Positions 26,852 to 36,144 of a stretch of 64,000 bases of DNA are shown here, in pieces. Within the stretch, counting starts at the first letter, position 1, and each line of letters begins with the position of its first letter. Origin of the DNA: Lachnospiraceae bacterium MD335 (GTDB lineage: Bacteria; Bacillota; Clostridia; Lachnospirales; Lachnospiraceae); assembly GCA_000403335.2 (NCBI GenBank), contig KE159628.1, forward strand, positions 419,734 through 483,733. Direction: 5' to 3'. The notes beneath the pieces were generated by a model. It saw nothing but the letters and a program-made list of their open reading frames with translations. It was not told where the DNA came from and ran no database searches. The translations under genes were made by a program, and so were the position numbers.

Positions 26852-27021
26852 CCACAGACCAATTTACTACTTTTTTCTACCGCCCAGAGGGAAAACCTAA
26901 AGGTCTATGAGGGTATATGTGAACTTCTCCCCATATCTAAACTGCCGGAAAATCCCGCGAATACAGGCTATTCCGACATATAAGAATTTCTAAAGAGATA
27001 ATCTAATTTTACCAATAATTT
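26852..27021. other. Noncoding stretch
   Basis: No gene, repeat or clear signal is seen between the dead Tn916-type integrase and the small RNA. Confidence 0.5.
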
Positions 27022-27173
27022 TAAAATAAAACCAGCGGTATATCACTTACAGGGCGTAATGATACTGCTGGCACAATCATACAAACTTAACAGCGTGTGC
27101 AATGCGGGGCTATGCCGCATACAGACGTTTCCATCTGTATCTCCATAAAAGGATGCGCACAAAAATCAATTAC
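27022..27173 (-). ncRNA. Structured small RNA of the ICE, copy A
   Basis: Minus-strand promoter TTGACT (27,203-27,208), 17-base spacer, TACACT (27,180-27,185). The RNA starts near 27,173 and has a cloverleaf-like core at 27,095-27,160. There, an outer GTGTGC/GCGCAC stem encloses three hairpins (TGCGG/CCGCA, ACAGA/TCTGT, TCC/GGA). A strong terminator hairpin (CCAGCAGTATCA with TGATATACCGCTGG) plus a U run ends it near 27,022. Two more copies lie at 47,498 and 56,639, with changes that keep the pairs. No ORF of note. Family unknown to me. Confidence 0.7.
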
Positions 27174-27482
27174 AAGGGAAGTGTAACACAAGATATGGAA
27201 TCAGTCAACAACTTAAAACTATATATAGTATGAAAGAAATTTAAAAAATTTCTGATTCTTGCAGAAATATCTGGTTTTCACCCTATTTTATTATTATATA
27301 GGTCATTTAAAAAGATGCCATAGAACGTACATTGACAATTTTATAGCATGGTACTGGGAGTTATACAGGTGCATGGGACAGGTCTGCCATAAAAAGCCTG
27401 CCTCTGCTTAATCGCTGCACAGCATGGCCTGAAAATACGCGGCGGAAACTCCGGCGCAGGAAGTGGCCCAGGGCGCCATGTG
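27026..27482. repeat. ~460-bp block repeated upstream of both xis genes, copy 1
   Basis: Nearly identical to 56,641-57,100. It holds the small RNA and its promoter, then a region rich in short dyads (GCGGCGGAAACTCCGGCGC, GGCGCCATG) that ends just before the excisionase leader. The strong conservation of this noncoding DNA suggests a cis function such as recombination or transfer control. Confidence 0.85.
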
Positions 27483-27604
27483 GATAAAATATATTTTTTG
27501 CTAATTGCAGTTGAAATCTCAGCGGTTCACTTCGTATATTATATATGGAGAATATTTTCAAGGATTATGCTGATTCTGTTTCAGCTGCAAGGAAAGGAGC
27601 GTAT

Positions 27605-27808
27605 ATGGCAGCTGATGAAAAGATCATGAAAACGCCAGCCACTAATGAAAAAAGGACTTATTCTGTCCAGGAGATTGCCGAAATCCTGCAGATCAGCCGC
27701 AGTATGGCTTACAATCTCTGCTCTCAGTCCCTCTTTAAAACGGTCAGGGTAGGGAAGTATGTCAGGGTGTCAAAACCTTCCTTCGATGAATGGCTGGACA
27801 GCAAATAA
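27605..27808 (+). CDS. xis: Excisionase-like HTH protein of ICE-A
   Basis: 67 residues with the excisionase/HTH_17 pattern: YSVQEIAEILQISRSMAYNL then FKTVRVGKYVRVSKPSFDEW. ATG 27,605 follows AAAGGAG. It lies 15 bases upstream of the integrase gene. It should bind near the attachment site and steer the integrase to excision. Confidence 0.85.
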   Translation: MAADEKIMKTPATNEKRTYSVQEIAEILQISRSMAYNLCSQSLFKTVRVGKYVRVSKPSFDEWLDSK

Positions 27809-27823
27809 AAAAGGAGAATCAGT

Positions 27824-29218
27824 ATGGCATCTATTGTAAAAAGAGGAAAATCATATTCTGTTGTTTATTATCAGGGAACCGGAAAAAAGCGTCAGCAGGT
27901 CTGGGAATCCGGACTCAGTTATTCCACGGCCAAAAGCAGGAAAACCCAGATTGAACATGAGCAGGCGACAAATACCATTACTACAGTAGATAGCAGGGAT
28001 ATGACAGTCAGTGAATTTCTTTATGAGTTCATTGAAAAATATGGCCTGAAAAAATGGAGGGCATCTGCCTATGACGGCAATAACGGACTGCTGGAGAATT
28101 ATGTACATCCCTACCTGGGTGACAAAAAGCTCCGTTCTATCAAAACAAAAACGGTAGATGACTACTATCATTTTCTGGAAACAGAAGCAGAACCGGCTAC
28201 CAATATGGGGAAGCCCATGCGGGAACACATCACGGCATCTACCATCCATGACATTCATAAGGTACTGCGGTGTGCCTTCAATCTTGCGGTGCGCTGGGAG
28301 TATATTAGTAAAAATCCATTCCTTAATGCAACCCTCCCTGAACATCACGAAAAGGAAAGGGTAATTCTGGAGCCGGAGCAGATTTTAAAGGTTCTAGAAT
28401 TTACCAACCGTCCCGAATATTATGATTATTACTTAATCCACTGTGCGATTCTAATTGCCATTGGATGTACCGTGCGTGGTGGTGAAATCGGTGGTCTGCA
28501 GTGGGACAAGATCAATTTTGAAAAACAGATCATCCATTTTGACCGGGCAATCGACAGAGTATCCAAGAAGAACATGGATATGCCGAAGATGAACATTCTT
28601 TTCAAGTTCCCAAATCTTTATCCGGGAACCAAGACTATGATTGTTCTGAAACAGCCCAAGAGTGACGACACGATACGAAATGTGGATGTTCCCCAGAGTG
28701 TTCTGAATGCACTGCTTGTATTGAAGGAAATGCAGGACAAGCTGAAAAAGGAATTAGGACCGGATGGCTACATGGATTATAACCTTACCATCTGCCAGGC
28801 CAATGGTCGTCCCATTATGACAGAACACCTGAATAAACGGTTTAAGGAAATCCTGACTGAAATGAATGACCCTGATATGGATCCCCAGGAAATTGTATTC
28901 CACAGTCTGCGTCACACCAGCGCCACCACCAAACTTCTTATGTCCGGAGGTGATTACAATTCGGTTATGCAGGCTGACGGATGGTCCAATCTAGAGATGC
29001 TGACCAGACGTTATGGGAAACATTCTTTTGCAAGTGAGCGTGAAAAGCTGGCCGGCAAGATGGATGATTTCCTTGATGGCAAAGGTATCAGTGAGCCACA
29101 GAAAAATGATAAAGATGAAGCAAATTCCGCAGAACAGGTATTGCAGCAGCTTATGAAATCCAATCTTGAACTGCTAATAGAATTTGCCAGGTCTATCCAA
29201 AATGCTAATAAAGAGTAA
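27824..29218 (+). CDS. int: Tyrosine-recombinase integrase of ICE-A
   Basis: 464 residues. N-terminal arm-binding domain (SIVKRGKSYSVVYYQG), SAM-like core-binding domain around 65-170, then the catalytic domain. The catalytic residues are Arg in CTVRGGEIGGLQW, HSLRHTSATTKLL, the GW pair in ADGWSN and Tyr in RRYGKHSF. It appears intact. Its 3' end carries two TGCTAATA repeats that match the ATTAGCA units around the tRNA-Arg site, so it likely binds these arms and integrates into tRNA-Arg(CCT). Confidence 0.93.
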   Translation: MASIVKRGKSYSVVYYQGTGKKRQQVWESGLSYSTAKSRKTQIEHEQATNTITTVDSRDMTVSEFLYEFIEKYGLKKWRASAYDGNNGLLENYVHPYLGDKKLRSIKTKTVDDYYHFLETEAEPATNMGKPMREHITASTIHDIHKVLRCAFNLAVRWEYISKNPFLNATLPEHHEKERVILEPEQILKVLEFTNRPEYYDYYLIHCAILIAIGCTVRGGEIGGLQWDKINFEKQIIHFDRAIDRVSKKNMDMPKMNILFKFPNLYPGTKTMIVLKQPKSDDTIRNVDVPQSVLNALLVLKEMQDKLKKELGPDGYMDYNLTICQANGRPIMTEHLNKRFKEILTEMNDPDMDPQEIVFHSLRHTSATTKLLMSGGDYNSVMQADGWSNLEMLTRRYGKHSFASEREKLAGKMDDFLDGKGISEPQKNDKDEANSAEQVLQQLMKSNLELLIEFARSIQNANKE

Positions 29219-29745
29219 ATCTATTAGCAGACAAATGAACGGATAAAAATACCGTATTAGCAAAAAAGAAAAAATCTGGTGTTTGAGAAGCTTCAAAATG
29301 GGAGTTTTATTAGCAGAAAAACAGGCCGGATTATTTGAACATCCGACCATTTAACTCGTATTAGCATGCAGGTTCTATTTTCAAATGTATTAGCATATTA
29401 GCAAATCCGAGTTTTGGTGCTGAAATGAATAAAGCCGAAAACCCGCTAAAATCAAGGCTTTCGGCTATGTTTCCAGCGTTCCCGAGGTGACTCGAACACC
29501 CGACCTACCGCTTAGGAGGAAAACTTATACCTTGCCCTGCGGTTACCTTACACCTCTTTTCATGCTCTTTCATGTCAAAAGTGTCCTCGTAGAACCCAGT
29601 TTATTGTGCCTTTTTATTGCATATTGCACAATTTCATCTACTACTATCAACTTTCATCAAATTAGCAGAAAATTAGCAAAAGCCGTTTTCAGGAACGTCG
29701 ATTAGCAAAAAATTAGCAGGATCATCGGCTGATTTTTATGCTAAT
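29172..29745. repeat. TATTAGCA arm-type repeats flanking the attachment core
   Basis: Left of the core: reverse copies at 29,172 and 29,203, then forward copies at 29,222, 29,255, 29,308, 29,359, 29,388 and 29,396. Right of the core: ATTAGCA at 29,661, 29,672, 29,701 and 29,712, and a reverse copy at 29,739. Their density and placement on both sides of the tRNA fragment fit integrase arm sites. Confidence 0.75.
29479..29522 (-). other. Attachment core: 3' half of tRNA-Arg(CCT)
   Basis: On the minus strand it reads from the anticodon loop CTCCTAA through the T arm (GTTCGAGTC) to the acceptor end, but the 5' half upstream is not a tRNA. This is the att site of ICE-A, 260 bases after the int stop. 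Confidence 0.75.
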
Positions 29746-29830
29746 CCGAGTAGCTTAATTCATTTTAAAGTCTATATTTTGTTGTTGCTGTGTACCCAGG
29801 CAGAAACGTCTGAGTACATCGGATGATGTC
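29523..29830. other. Noncoding left end of ICE-B
   Basis: No gene. It contains the right-hand set of ATTAGCA repeats and runs to the 78-bp direct repeat at the IS1634-family insertion. Confidence 0.5.
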
Positions 29831-29908
29831 ATTTTACCATAGCCCACGTTGGCTGACAACAAAAACAGGTTCTTTTATTCCAGAACAGGCTTTGCTGATA
29901 CATGGAGG
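29831..29908. repeat. 78-bp direct repeat, left copy
   Basis: Identical to 31,906-31,983; the two copies flank the IS exactly. It ends in the GGAGG of the initiator-like gene, so it is a long target duplication. Confidence 0.9.
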
Positions 29909-31905
29909 CGGGTGTTTGACACTTCTTTTTGATACCATATCGTAAAAATCCTTTATTTAAGCCCATCAAGGCTTATTTTTTTGTCAAATTTTTAAAAATA
30001 ATACGTGCGCTTTTGCGCGCTTTGTTGTATAATAAGATTATATTACAAAGCAGCAGAGAGGCATTTCGCATGTATATCTCACTTACAGGTAATTCAGATA
30101 ACAAAGATGTCTATATTAAACGCTCATACCGTAAAAGTAATGGAAAAACTGCTACCCAGATCCATAGAAAACTTGGAAAGCTGAACGAACTCTTAGACCA
30201 GTTTTCCGGAGATTATGATGCCATGATGGCATGGGCAAAATCAGAAGCGGAAAAAGATACCATGGAATACAACGCTAAAGCAGGCAGCGTTACAGTTTCT
30301 TTATCAAGAAGCGCTTATATTCCTAAAAATGAAGAACGCTGTTTTCAGATTGGATATCTGTTCCTCCAAAAGCTGTGCACTGAATTGAAATTAGATTCCA
30401 TTTGTCAAAAGATTTCTAAACGCCACAAATACACTTATGATTTCGGCGCAATTCTTACTGATCAGATTTTTTCAAGATTTCTGGCGCCTTCCAGCAAACT
30501 GAGCAGTTACTCTTACTGCCGCACGCTGCTTGAACCGCCTAAGTATGAACTGCAGAACATCTACCGCGCGCTTTCTGTTATGGCTGAAGAATCCGACTTT
30601 ATTCAGGAAGAGCTATACTGTAATTCGAACTTTGTACATCCGAGAAGCCAGAAGGTTCTTTATTACGACTGTACGAATTATTACTTTGAAATTGAACAGG
30701 ATGATGATTTTAGAAAGTATGGAAAAAGCAAAGAAAACAGGCCGAATCCCATCGTTACAATGGGATTGTTTATGGATGCTGATGGAATTCCCCTTGCTTT
30801 TGATGTGTTCCCGGGAAATCAGAATGAACAGACGACCTTAAAGCCTTTGGAAACAAAGATAATACGTGACTTTGCATGCAGCGGGTTTGTCTTCTGCTCG
30901 GACGCCGGACTTGGCAGTAAGTCAAACCGCAGATTTAACAGCTTTGGAAACCGTTCTTATGTCATTACACAATCCCTAAAGAAGATGCGCGGGGAAGACC
31001 GGCAGACTGCCTTGAATCCAAAACAGTTTCGCAAACTTGGTTCCGATAAATTCATTGATATATCCACTCTTGATGAATCCGATCCGGATATTTACGAAAC
31101 AATCTTTTACAAGGAAGTGCCTGTTGTAAATGGAAACATGGATGAAACCGTCATTGTAACCTATTCTCCAAAATACAGGGCATACCAGAAAAGGATCCGC
31201 GACCAGCAGATATCACGTGCCATAAAAATGATCGAACAGCCCGGGAAAAAACGCAAAGGCAAGAATCAAAATGATCCTGCCCGTTTTATTAAAACCACAA
31301 ATGTAACAAATGATGGAGAGATTGCAGGAAAGAAAGTCTGTGAGCTTGATCTGGACAAGATCAGGGATGAGGAAAAGTATGACGGCTTTTATGCTGTCAT
31401 TACAAACCTCGAAGACGATATATGCGGGATTTTAAAAATCAACCGGCAGCGTTGGGAAATAGAAGAAAACTTCCGCATCATGAAAACAGATTTTGAGGCA
31501 CGCCCCATCTATGTCAGGCGGGAAGACCGCATTAAAGCACACTTCCTCACCTGTTACATCAGCCTGCTTGTGTACCGCCTGCTTGAGAAAAGGATCGGAA
31601 ATAACTATACCTGTAACGAGATTCTAAGTACACTTCGTTCCATGCAGGTAACACTTTTGTCAAAGGAAAGCGGCTATATCCCTTCTTACAAGCGAACCGA
31701 TCTGACGGATGATTTACACAAGGCATTTGGCTTTCATACGGATTATGAATTTATTTCAAAATCAGCCATGCGGAGCATCATAAAAAACACCAAAACAGGA
31801 ACAGTAAAAAAATAGCACAAATCGTTTCCAAAGAGAAAATGGCTGCAGACCGCATAATTACTGGGTCTGTAGCCGCTTTTTGCTTTCACAAGTGTCAAAC
31901 TCGGG
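29909..31905. mobile_element. IS1634-family insertion sequence, complete
   Basis: 1,997 bp with imperfect terminal inverted repeats sharing GTTTGACACTT, encoding one transposase, and flanked by a 78-bp direct repeat. Unusually long target duplications are known for the IS1634/IS1549 group. Confidence 0.9.
30070..31815 (+). CDS. IS1634-family transposase
   Basis: 581 residues starting MYISLTGNSDNKDVYIKRSY. DDE residues lie in LYYDCTNYYFE, VFCSDAGLGSK and the RQRWEIEENFRIMKTDFEAR segment, which corresponds to the YREK-type motif. GAGAGG precedes the ATG at 30,070. It is full length for the IS1634 family and apparently intact. Confidence 0.93.
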   Translation: MYISLTGNSDNKDVYIKRSYRKSNGKTATQIHRKLGKLNELLDQFSGDYDAMMAWAKSEAEKDTMEYNAKAGSVTVSLSRSAYIPKNEERCFQIGYLFLQKLCTELKLDSICQKISKRHKYTYDFGAILTDQIFSRFLAPSSKLSSYSYCRTLLEPPKYELQNIYRALSVMAEESDFIQEELYCNSNFVHPRSQKVLYYDCTNYYFEIEQDDDFRKYGKSKENRPNPIVTMGLFMDADGIPLAFDVFPGNQNEQTTLKPLETKIIRDFACSGFVFCSDAGLGSKSNRRFNSFGNRSYVITQSLKKMRGEDRQTALNPKQFRKLGSDKFIDISTLDESDPDIYETIFYKEVPVVNGNMDETVIVTYSPKYRAYQKRIRDQQISRAIKMIEQPGKKRKGKNQNDPARFIKTTNVTNDGEIAGKKVCELDLDKIRDEEKYDGFYAVITNLEDDICGILKINRQRWEIEENFRIMKTDFEARPIYVRREDRIKAHFLTCYISLLVYRLLEKRIGNNYTCNEILSTLRSMQVTLLSKESGYIPSYKRTDLTDDLHKAFGFHTDYEFISKSAMRSIIKNTKTGTVKK

Positions 31906-31983
31906 ATTTTACCATAGCCCACGTTGGCTGACAACAAAAACAGGTTCTTTTATTCCAGAACAGGCTTTGCTGATACATGGAGG
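31906..31983. repeat. 78-bp direct repeat, right copy
   Basis: Right copy of the IS1634-family target duplication; it supplies the ribosome binding site of the following gene. Confidence 0.9.
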
Positions 31984-31988
31984 GTTCT

Positions 31989-33155
31989 ATGTCAGAATAT
32001 CAATTAGAGATCAAACAGATCGTGGACTATCCACGCTGCCGGATCTACCGGCAGTTTATCCAGAACTTAATGGCAGACCGAAGCATTCGCACTGGCGGGG
32101 GCTCCGGTCTTTTTTATTATACGGTACTTTGCAACTATGCAAATTTCCGTACTTCTTACCTCCGCATAGACGGTATTGGCTATACGGTATACCCCGGTGA
32201 GTGGATCTGTACCGTGAAGGAACTGACTGCATGGTTCCGTACCCGCTTTCAGTGCCAGGCCGTTTCCATCCTGGATGAGCTGCAGAAACGCCATCTTATC
32301 TCCTATCTTTTCCTTGACCGTGGGAAAGTAATCAAATACAAGATCCGCGACTGGAAAAAGCATAATACCGTGTTGGACTACAACTGCCCCTGTCAAAAAG
32401 ATACGGGCTTTTTCTTTATGCCCACTGTGGTTGCAACAGAACTGGTCAGCGCTGGCCGATGCTCCGAAATGGATATCCTGCTGGACTTGTGGATGTCCGC
32501 TGTCTACAATGACAGCCAGGTGCAGGGTTCAGAGATCGGCCCGGTTGTCTATTTCCGCAACGGCACCGGCTCCCCACTGGTAGCTTACAGCGAAATGGCT
32601 GTCCGCTGGGGCATCTCCAAAGCCACAACGGGGCGTGTGCTGAAAAAGCTTGCTGACATGGACTATATTTCCTTAATGTCATTCCCCGGAAGAACGGGCA
32701 GCGTGATCTATCTGCACAGCTACCTTTCCACCATGTTCCAGATATCAGATGTCCTTGTTGACAAGGAGGAGGTTGCCATGGTTCTGAAAATCAATCTTAC
32801 ACTGCCGGATGAAATGGATGAAACAGATCCGCAGGCAGATTCCGCCTTTACAGAGCATGAGGTATGCGTTTCAGAGGAATTATCCAGCGTTTCAAAATCG
32901 AACATGGAAACTGTCATCACAAAAGTGGCGCAGATCCTTGATGCACAGGGCATTTCCTGTTTTCGGTGCCCGAAATCCATATATAAGTTATATCCTTTAT
33001 CTGACGCCTGCAGGGAAGAGTATATATCCCACATACAGAAGGGGGCTGTACGGTTCGGAATGACGGTATCCTGCGGGGAGGACAAGCCGGTCTACACCTT
33101 TGAGCTGGCGCTCTCTTCTGCCGAAAGAGACAGGGAAGGGGGTGCCAGGGCATGA
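31989..33155 (+). CDS. ICE initiator-like protein with two winged-helix regions
   Basis: 388 residues. The first winged-helix-like region is near residues 60-120 (VKELTAWFRTRFQCQAVSIL, DELQKRHLISYL). A second lies near 200-245 (YSEMAVRWGISKATTGRVLK, KLADMDYISLMSF). This layout is seen in ICE replication or partition regulators, but no catalytic motif is visible. ATG 31,989 follows GGAGGG from the IS target repeat. It overlaps the next gene by four bases. A broken duplicate lies at 9,583. Confidence 0.65.
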   Translation: MSEYQLEIKQIVDYPRCRIYRQFIQNLMADRSIRTGGGSGLFYYTVLCNYANFRTSYLRIDGIGYTVYPGEWICTVKELTAWFRTRFQCQAVSILDELQKRHLISYLFLDRGKVIKYKIRDWKKHNTVLDYNCPCQKDTGFFFMPTVVATELVSAGRCSEMDILLDLWMSAVYNDSQVQGSEIGPVVYFRNGTGSPLVAYSEMAVRWGISKATTGRVLKKLADMDYISLMSFPGRTGSVIYLHSYLSTMFQISDVLVDKEEVAMVLKINLTLPDEMDETDPQADSAFTEHEVCVSEELSSVSKSNMETVITKVAQILDAQGISCFRCPKSIYKLYPLSDACREEYISHIQKGAVRFGMTVSCGEDKPVYTFELALSSAERDREGGARA

Positions 33156-33700
33156 AAAAGGATCAGGATGAAATGAATATTGCCGATAACCCTCTGTACC
33201 ATGATACTTGGAAGCTGCTGAAGAAATACAGGGATGTGGTGTGGAGTCTGGAGCTGTCCGTCCAGCAGGTGCGGAGCCGGTTTGAGATTGAGTATGGGAG
33301 TTCCATCGAGGATTTTCTGGAGTCTGTCTATGTAGCTGGTATAGATTTGTCAGACCACAGCATTGAACATCACGCCAAATGTATCGAACGGAGCCACCGG
33401 ATGCTTAAGCTTCTGGATACCTCCATCGACCTGCTCCGTACCAAACACAAGAATGGGGAAAGTTATTACTGGCTACTGTATTACTCTTTCCTCTCCCCGC
33501 AGCAGCTCCGAAATGTGGAGGAAATCATAGAGAAACTGCGTCCCCATATCCGGGATATTAGTTTCCGTACCTATTACCGCAGGAGGCGGGAGGCGATTGA
33601 CGCACTCAGCTCTATCCTGTGGGGGTATACATCCAAAGACAGTATCGACATTCTGGAGAAGTTCTTTCCTGATGATAAGGATGCCGGAGAACAAAAATAA
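33152..33700 (+). CDS. Sigma-like or phage-regulator-like ICE protein
   Basis: 182 helical residues. The C-terminal half (IIEKLRPHIRDISFRTYYRR, RREAIDALSSILWGY) has the look of a region-4 or ArpU-like HTH, and the N-terminal half carries a DLL-RTKHKNG turn. No family is assigned firmly. It is coupled to the initiator-like gene, and part of it survives at 10,385-10,683. Confidence 0.5.
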   Translation: MKKDQDEMNIADNPLYHDTWKLLKKYRDVVWSLELSVQQVRSRFEIEYGSSIEDFLESVYVAGIDLSDHSIEHHAKCIERSHRMLKLLDTSIDLLRTKHKNGESYYWLLYYSFLSPQQLRNVEEIIEKLRPHIRDISFRTYYRRRREAIDALSSILWGYTSKDSIDILEKFFPDDKDAGEQK

Positions 33701-33748
33701 GCAGCTATATGGTATTTACAGGCGATCAGGCCGGATTGGAGGAAATAT

Positions 33749-34273
33749 ATGATAACATTGACCGAGGATGAAAAGAGGATGGTATTCCAGCTGGAAGGCT
33801 GCCGCAGGTATGATGCGATACAGGAGATCGCTGTATTCTGCCAGTATACCCGTGACCACGATAAAAGGGCCACTGCAGAAAATCTGTTAAAGAAACTTCG
33901 TGAGCTTTCGGAAAATGACTGCAGGGAGTTGATCCGTGATATTCAGAGAAACTATCGCCTGCCCTGGAAAGCAAGGACGATTGGGGAGATGATTGCTGTG
34001 GCAAGGCAGGAGTCCGATGCCCAAAAACTGGAAGGGCATGACATTATGGCACTGGAACGCTTTGACCCGGAAGTGACACATATGATAGTGTTTGATGTGC
34101 TTTCGAGGGAATCGCCTATAGGAGATAAGGGGCACAGGATGCGGCTGTTTCTGACAGAAGCTGGATATGAAAAGGCGTTGGAGAACCAGGACGATCAATA
34201 TATACATATAAGGAATCACGCCTACGTGAATAATGGTCATTTACTATATGACAATCCTGGGGATGATTTATAG
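33749..34273 (+). CDS. Transposon-transfer-assisting-like (TTRAP-like) protein
   Basis: 174 residues. The N-terminal 80 residues (EDEKRMVFQLEGCRRYDAIQ, TAENLLKKLRELSENDCREL) resemble TTRAP-type proteins of Clostridia transposons. The middle (KARTIGEMIAVARQ, LEGHDIMALERFDP) matches the decayed gene at 58,007. A GGAGG lies seven bases before the ATG. Third gene of the ICE-B leading operon. Confidence 0.6.
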   Translation: MITLTEDEKRMVFQLEGCRRYDAIQEIAVFCQYTRDHDKRATAENLLKKLRELSENDCRELIRDIQRNYRLPWKARTIGEMIAVARQESDAQKLEGHDIMALERFDPEVTHMIVFDVLSRESPIGDKGHRMRLFLTEAGYEKALENQDDQYIHIRNHAYVNNGHLLYDNPGDDL

Positions 34274-34357
34274 AGTTACAATGTCACATAAAAGAGGTGG
34301 GGCCTTTCATCGGTTTCCACATCCAGAACTATAATCCATTACAAGAGTTTAGTTAAA

Positions 34358-34393
34358 ACAAAGGTGGGAAAAATCACTATTCCCCACCTTTGT
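34358..34393. terminator. Terminator between convergent genes
   Basis: ACAAAGGTGGG pairs exactly with CCCACCTTTGT. It lies between the TTRAP-like gene and the HD gene, which converge, and can serve both. Confidence 0.8.
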
Positions 34394-34399
34394 ATACCC

Positions 34400-36121
34400 T
34401 TAGTATTCAATTCCTTTCAGATATGCCATCGGATTTCTTAATTTTGCTTGTCCTTTCAAAATTAACCTTTCCGATACTTCAAAAGCAATACTTCTATCAA
34501 TTTTATCACTTACAAAAATATAACCTCTCCACTTGTTAGAATTAAAACTACTTGCCCAATGATCTAATTTGACAAAATCATTAATCGACATTAACTTATG
34601 GTGGTCTTTTCCAAGGACAACTTCTTCATTAGCAGCACCATAATTTACTAGCTTTGGAAATACAATATAAATATCAAAAAGTGTAAAATTTACATTTTTC
34701 CCTTGTTTTTTATACTCTTTGACGAATTCCTCATAAAATTCCTTTCTTTTTTCCAACATTTCCGTGTATGTCATATCCCTTAATCCACTAACAAGATTGT
34801 CTAATTTAACTTCGTCATCTTTCATTAGAAATGTCGAAAAACTCAACATTGCATCTTTTAAGTCTTCTGCTGAGTATGTACTATCTTTACATTTATCTAA
34901 GATATTTTCACAATATTTCAAAGCTTCCTTCTCTTCATCCACGGGTTTTATTGCTACTACATTACTTTGTGATACTTCAAAGCAACGTCTCGGTAATCTC
35001 CGATTATGAATATTTTTCGCAAGTTCCTCCAAATTTAACATTGTTCCATACTCGGGAAACGGGTTCTGACCCGCCTGCATTTTTCCTAATTGCAATATGG
35101 ATGAATCTGTATACCTTAAAAAATCTGAAAATTTTTTAATTATATCTAACTTATACAGACCAAAGGCATAATCTTTTATCATTGTTTCAGAAATCAAAAC
35201 TTTCTGATGATAATAAATATAACTAAATAACATTATTTTACAAAATGTTAATTCCTCTATAGCCGTTATTCCATTAAAGTTAATTACCAATCGATCCTCT
35301 ATTATATTGTTTTTGGATGGTACTGTATGTACTTGAATTTTTGTAAATAGACGCTCCATATCATATTGTAATGTGAGTCCAGCAGTTAGACTATCTCTTT
35401 TTATATAATCCAACTTATCTGCATCAAAAGGTCCATTTATTAAAGAAGTTTCATAACTTCGAATCCTTCCATCTCGTTCAATATTTTGTCCAATAATCAT
35501 ACAGCCAATATCAAGAAATAATGTATTACGAACACTACCTTTATTAGGATAATTTACATATTGAAAAAAGAATTCTTTGAATGGATTCGTATTTACAATC
35601 ATAAATGATAAGATTTCATGGGGCTTTGGTTTCAATTCAAGTATGTCATTAAACTTTTTTCTTACATCTGCAAAATCTTTTAATTCACCATATATAGCCT
35701 CTGATAAGTGGGAATAAAAGCAATGTCCTATATCATGTAATAATGCGGCTAAAATAATTGTGTTTTTTATCTCTGAAGGAACATTAAAATTATCAGAGTT
35801 TTTATCTATTTTATCACACATTATTTTAGCTGCCGAAGCAACACCCAATGAATGTTCAAAACGTGAATGTCTAGCTGCTGGATATGTGAGCATTGCTAAT
35901 CCAACTTGATTGATATCTCTTAACCTTTGAAAAAGAGGGCAATCAATAATCTGCATTTCCCATTCAGAATAATCAATAGATCCCCATACCGGATCATGTA
36001 TTGTTTTTTTTCCAGTATCAACCGGAATATAACCTTGTAATTTTTCTTTCACGAAATCTTCTATATCAGTTTCTACTTTTTTATATTCCGGAGATCTTAT
36101 AATATCTCGTATTTTTCCCAT
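34400..36121 (-). CDS. HD-domain phosphohydrolase, SAMHD1/dGTPase-like
   Basis: 573 residues. The HD metal site is complete: His in HSRFEHSLGV (about residue 90), His-Asp in LLHDIGH (129-130) and the distal Asp in FDADKLDYIKRDS. This pattern is shared with SAMHD1 and dGTPases, which strip triphosphate from dNTPs. The C-terminal half is a long helical region of unknown role. GGAGG precedes ATG 36,121. It is the second gene of an AT-rich two-gene unit inserted in ICE-B next to other defence genes, so nucleotide depletion during phage attack is plausible. Confidence 0.75.
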   Translation of the reverse strand: MGKIRDIIRSPEYKKVETDIEDFVKEKLQGYIPVDTGKKTIHDPVWGSIDYSEWEMQIIDCPLFQRLRDINQVGLAMLTYPAARHSRFEHSLGVASAAKIMCDKIDKNSDNFNVPSEIKNTIILAALLHDIGHCFYSHLSEAIYGELKDFADVRKKFNDILELKPKPHEILSFMIVNTNPFKEFFFQYVNYPNKGSVRNTLFLDIGCMIIGQNIERDGRIRSYETSLINGPFDADKLDYIKRDSLTAGLTLQYDMERLFTKIQVHTVPSKNNIIEDRLVINFNGITAIEELTFCKIMLFSYIYYHQKVLISETMIKDYAFGLYKLDIIKKFSDFLRYTDSSILQLGKMQAGQNPFPEYGTMLNLEELAKNIHNRRLPRRCFEVSQSNVVAIKPVDEEKEALKYCENILDKCKDSTYSAEDLKDAMLSFSTFLMKDDEVKLDNLVSGLRDMTYTEMLEKRKEFYEEFVKEYKKQGKNVNFTLFDIYIVFPKLVNYGAANEEVVLGKDHHKLMSINDFVKLDHWASSFNSNKWRGYIFVSDKIDRSIAFEVSERLILKGQAKLRNPMAYLKGIEY

Positions 36122-36144
36122 ATTATCCTCCGTCAAAAATACTT

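Noticed and set aside
29487..29705. A 72-codon ORF starting within the tRNA-Arg fragment
   Set aside because: The start lies in tRNA sequence, no ribosome site or domain is present.
29222..29745. ATTAGCA repeats read as a CRISPR array
   Set aside because: Units are 7-8 bases, irregularly spaced and in both directions, without spacers; they fit integrase arms.
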